DNA of 64,000 nucleotides, from assembly GCF_003711515.1 (NCBI RefSeq), contig NW_021167087.1, forward strand, positions 305,574 through 369,573. The letters run 5' to 3'. The number at the start of each line of letters is the position of its first letter. Within the stretch, counting starts at the first letter, position 1. This document shows, piece after piece, positions 59,629-64,000 of the stretch. The notes below the pieces were generated by a model, which was not told the DNA's origin, did no database searches, and worked only from the letters and a program-made list of their open reading frames with translations. Both the position numbers and the translations under genes were made by a program. The stretch comes from Sodiomyces alkalinus F11. Taxonomy: Eukaryota; Ascomycota; Sordariomycetes; Glomerellales; Plectosphaerellaceae.

Positions 59629-60100
59629 GCACGGATATGTAGATTGCATTGGTTGGGTAATTCGACATCTCGGACAGCAACTCGATTCGATGTATGTATG
59701 GGACAACCCGTCAAGGGAGCGGGCCGCTGCCCACTACAAATCACAACCAATCTCTAGACAGCGAATTTTGAGGGATACCCAAATGCCGATTCTGCTTGCA
59801 ATGCGCCGAATTCGACCATACAGTGAATTTGCATCCCAAGGTATGAAATTGCATGGCGCATGGTGTATTATTACAGAGTAATAGCATGCAACATGCACAC
59901 GGAGCCATAACTAGGTGCCATGTAGACCGTCTATCTATACACATATTACTATTTACTCGTTTTATAGTGGTGAAGAAAGCAGAAAACAACAAGGCGTCGC
60001 CATAAGTCCGATCGATGAATACGGTATCCTGAAGGAATCTCGTCCTCCTAGGTATAAGGTAGGTACCTAATTAAGAGGTACCTTACATTGCTGATAAGAT
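59629..60100. other. Transition from gene island to RIPed block
   Basis: Downstream of the NIPA-like gene the sequence is ordinary until about 60040. A TAGGTACC/GGTACCTTA cluster at 60048-60090 lies at the edge, and TpA-rich sequence starts by about 60180. Confidence 0.5.
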
Positions 60101-61014
60101 ATCACGATAAGAGGTTTCACGATAAGATTTCTTATCACTGTATCTTTCATAGACTACCGCATACTGCAGGGGACACTGTAATAACTTCTAAAAATAGTAA
60201 TAACGCATTACTAGGTATACGCCGAAGGTAGGCTTAGTAGTACTGTTTACCTTTATATATCAGAATATAGTAAATAGTAAGTTAATAATTTCGCCTATAA
60301 CTATTACGTATAAAGCCTATATAAATAAGAATTTCTTATAATCTGCTATATAATACCGCGTAAGTATTTACAGTACTTGCTGGCTCTTATATCCAAAGCC
60401 CGCATAAATACAATTATCTTAAAAGCTATTATATAATATCGCGTAAGCATTTACGGTACTTCCTGGCAGTATCTTTCCATTATAAATAATTTAACGCGAT
60501 AATCTTACTATCGATATAATAACGGAGGACGTCTTTTTACTCTGCCCTATTCTGAACATTAAATATACACTTTTATTTAATCGAAATCCCTATTAGGCGG
60601 TCTGTCTAAGCTATGGTTTATCTCTTAATACCACTAGCCGGGTTAAAAAAGAAACTTCACCGGCCTTTTCGGATAGGTCTGTTATTAATTTAACTGAATT
60701 AACACTACCTAGAAAGGAATAAAAGCCTAAGACGGAAACCAGGGCCGTGTAGGCGCCTAGAGCCCGGTAAGGTTAAATACTAATACGGGCGCTACGGCTT
60801 AGTAAGACAGAGCGAAAAGTCAGTATCGCGTAAACTAGTAAGGAAAAGTAACCCACGCCGATAAAGAAAATTAGTATTACGTTATATAGCGGCGAGTACT
60901 ATATAGTCTCGAGCGGCGGTATCTCCTTTTAAAAATTTATGAATATACTCGGATAAAAGGTTATAGGCCGAGTTACTATTTTACTCGACCTAGTATTACC
61001 TATATATTAAGATT

Positions 61015-61650
61015 ATATACGTTATATTATTATATAGTTTAACACGAAGAAAGAATAGTTTAACCGAGACTTTACGGTTTTCCCTTATAACGATAAGAAC
61101 CCGTAAAAAGTCGACTTTTATCGAAGCGAGATATATATAACTATTACTTTACGTACGCTACTACGCGAGTCTAGAATTAGACTTTCGAAAGAAGTTTATC
61201 TTAGCTTTCTTCCTATAACGGAAGTCGAAGCCGACTAACTTAACTCTAATATTTCTCGTAAGCGCGCGGGCCGAAAAATAACTATATAAAAAGAGCCGGA
61301 GGAAGAAGATAATATTCTAATTACGGTAAAGAAAGAAATCACTAAGCGGCCTCGCGTGGAAAAGAATAAAGGTAAAGGAAAGGCTACCGATAAAGAGTAA
61401 GAAGGATTATAGCTAGCTAATACTAGATAGCCGGAGCTAAAGAAAGAAAAAGAGGAATAGATAGAATTAAAGTAAGAAAACGACGAATAAGTGGAACTAA
61501 AAGAAGAAAATAAGGAACCGGTGGAATAAAAGCCGCGCTAATCTCGTAAAGTTATTATACCGGCCTTAATAATAGATCTACGCGACCGAACGGTATTATC
61601 TTCGGCTAGACGGAAGCGTATAATCTCGAAAGTAGAAGGCGAAATAGATT
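61015..61650 (+). pseudogene. Unidentified coding relic, Lys/Glu-rich
   Basis: One plus-strand frame reads for about 210 codons with stops almost only where Gln codons would become TAA/TAG. The first half contains segments such as FTVFPYNDKNP and KVDFYRSEIYI, and the second half is strongly charged. No family is recognised. It resembles the N-terminal part of a transposon or nuclear protein, but that is only an impression. Confidence 0.4.
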
Positions 61651-62999
61651 AATAGGGTAAATATATTTATAAATAGTTAGAAGGCAGAAATTTTAAATTA
61701 TTTATTCGCTATAGTCTTTATTACTTATAATTTTATCTACTACTAGATCCTTAGTTCTAATCCCCTTATTTCTGAAAAACTCTTTAACCGAAGTAATACT
61801 ACCCTATAGCATAGAAAGCATTATAAGAACGGGTTCTTTCTTCTCCTAATCGTATAAGTATAACCCCTTTCGTATATACTCGTATAAAGGTAGCGAAGGA
61901 TACTACTTACCTTCTATAGTAAGAATTTCTAGTAGACCTATCGCTATGGCTTCTATACTACTATAAATTTCTATTATTATTTATAGAAGATATTAGTTAA
62001 GGCTTACTAGCTTATCTATAAGAACGTTTTCTAACTTACGAAGCCGTATAGGATTAACCCGAACGTAAAGGTTAGGACTATTCTAGTAGTAGAGGGCCTA
62101 GGGCTTTCCGCTTATAATATATAGCGTAGATAGTTAGGCACGAATTATATAGTAGTTATATACTTATATAAAGCGGGTAAAATCCGTTCGAATTAGAGGT
62201 ATATAGACGTAGAGAAGGGTAATTTTATCGATAATAGAATAAGGATCGAAAAGGCCGTGTTTAGAAAAATAAATACAGAATTCCTAGAAGAATTAGTAAA
62301 AAGTGCTAAAAATAGAAGAAACACTATATACTTATACACTAAAAAGCCGCGCGAGATTAGCAAAGTCTATTCTACTATAATTTAATCCGTTAATTATAGA
62401 TACTTTTACTAAATACCTAGTAATCTTTAAACGTAATTAGAACCTCTTATCCGGCAGCGTTTATCTTTATATAAGAGCCGGCGGAAAGAAACTAGTAGCC
62501 GCCGGCTATAAGCGTTATTTCTTTATCTTAGTCGGAATAGATTAATTATAGGATAAAGCTAACTTACTAAATAACCTTTATATATTAAGTAAGTATATTT
62601 TTAGATATATACGCGGATACGCCCACGTAGAATTAAGTTATAAACCTCGAGTACGTGTTTATCCCTATGTATATTTTAAAGCCGAAGGGTAATAACTTAT
62701 CGTACGTATCTATAGACTAAATAAAATTAGGTCCCGGCGTTGTCTAGCCTTTTCGATAGTAGCGTATCTCCTTATACCTTACCGCCACGTCTTTGGGAAA
62801 TAGTTCTGTGAATATACAGTATAGCTCGTATACGCTAATAATAAAATCTTATTAGCGTATAAACGTGTAGAGCTATACTTTGCCTAGGCCTCTTATAAAT
62901 AATACCGTAAGGTCTTTCTTTTCGAAGACTAGCTTTATACGCTGGCGTTCGGCTTCGATTTATTCTGTATCTTAACGTCTCTAAAGGCGCTGATATCTA

Positions 63000-63370
63000 C
63001 GGATTCGTTTAAGGCCTCTCCTTAAGATCTAGAAGCTTTCGGCTTAGAGCTAATGGAGTATCTCGTCGTTATTAAGAACGTTAAAGAAAAGCGTGTAAAT
63101 ACGGCGAATAAGATTATCGGTAATAAGCGTACGAGTCTCTCTACGTAGGCCTTATACCTTATAACGACGCTATAAGGTCTAGCGTGTTACCGCTCTACCT
63201 ATCTACTCTTCCACGAAACGGTATAAAGCCTAATCGGTATAACCCTCTTCGTAGCGGCGATATATCTCGTCGCGTAGGGGTTCTAGGTTAAAGTATTTAC
63301 CTCGTATAATAGAAGGAGTCCAGAAATTATTAGAAAGTGTAATACGCGCTCGTAAAGGGTTATCCGGAGA
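63000..63370 (-). pseudogene. Unidentified coding relic on the minus strand
   Basis: A minus-strand frame reads for more than 100 codons (segments NNFWTPSIIRGKYFNLEPL and RRYEEGY) with stops only at former Gln/Trp-type positions. No domain is recognised. Confidence 0.35.
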
Positions 63371-64000
63371 CAGAATAGAGTTCGCCTAGTAATAAAGATA
63401 TCTACTAAGATAAAAAGAGAACCGACTAGCTAGCGTATACGTACGTATACTATCGTATAATATAACCTGTTATAGTAATATAGCGAAAAGGATATATATA
63501 AATACCTATATATATTTAATATTCTATATTATAAAATAATACTATATTATATAATATAACATATATAATTCTAATATCTTAAATAAGATATTATAATATA
63601 AGTAAAAGGTTATATTATATTAAAGGTATAATATATATAGATAATTATACGATATTGATACAGGATACTACTATTAAGATACACTTAAAATATAAGCCTT
63701 ATAAGATTATAAATATATAGCTATATTATTAAGAAAGCTTTTTAAAAGTAGTAAAAGGTAGATTAATACTTAAAATATAGTATCTACTATCATTATTATA
63801 ATAATAATAATAATAATAATTTTATAATAGTATATTATATAGTAATATTCTTACTATAAATACACTATTATATTTAAATCGTTCCTTTATTTAACTATAA
63901 CCGAATTTAGTTATATTAATCTATCATTAACTAAGCTCTAAGTAGTATATCGTATAGATATACTCTCTTAGTAAAACTAGACCTATTCTTATTTTAATAA

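Larger units (their letters stand above)
60100..64000. repeat. RIP-degraded AT-rich block, right
   Basis: Same signature as the left block: TpA excess, stops in all frames, CpG kept. From about 63450 the sequence is almost only A and T, with an (ATA)n run at about 63800-63822. Unidentified coding-like stretches are listed separately. No known transposon motif was recognised. Confidence 0.85.

Overview
The window comes from a filamentous ascomycete (Pezizomycotina, most likely a Sordariomycete). The genes have short GT-AG introns with CTAAC-like branch sites. The proteins include a 323-residue Cdk1 of the NimX type, a Pho85-type cyclin, Nopp140/Srp40 and an NIPA/Rsm1 zinc-finger protein. The repeats carry the C-to-T signature of repeat-induced point mutation (RIP): CpA and TpG are almost absent, TpA is in large excess, and CpG is kept.

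Layout. (1) 1-19.4 kb is a RIP-degraded repeat block. A Ty3/gypsy relic on the + strand (gag at 1-1246, pol from 7499) is split by a complete Ty1/copia element on the - strand (1252-7493). The copia insertion still shows both LTRs, a 5-bp target duplication, a primer-binding site and a purine tract. Next comes a coding-like relic (about 14.2-17.9 kb) that contains a Ulp1-type cysteine protease domain, and a stray inverted LTR fragment. (2) 19.4-42.9 kb is a gene-bearing island of normal base composition. It holds a Pcl-type cyclin, a long stretch with no recognisable gene, Cdk1, an ALKBH1-like dioxygenase and a secreted GMC oxidoreductase. It also carries two inverted-repeat (MITE-like) elements, several short tandem repeats and one 10-N gap that looks false. 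(3) 42938-51843 is a complete, unevenly RIPed Ty3/gypsy element with 127-bp LTRs. (4) 51.8-60 kb is a second island with an ADGF/CECR1-type adenosine deaminase, Srp40/Nopp140 and an NIPA/Rsm1-type protein. (5) 60.1-64 kb is again RIP-degraded, very AT-rich towards the end, with unidentified coding relics.

Gene arrangement. Cdk1 and the AlkB-like gene are divergent over a 1.1-kb promoter region. The AlkB-like and GMC genes converge, as do the deaminase and Srp40. Srp40 and the NIPA-like gene are divergent over about 0.8 kb. These look like housekeeping genes and do not form a pathway cluster. The accessory interest lies in the repeats: the nested elements, the Ulp1-like relic, the mosaic RIP and the MITE families. 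Exon boundaries were placed by reading splice signals and frame by eye, so they are predictions.
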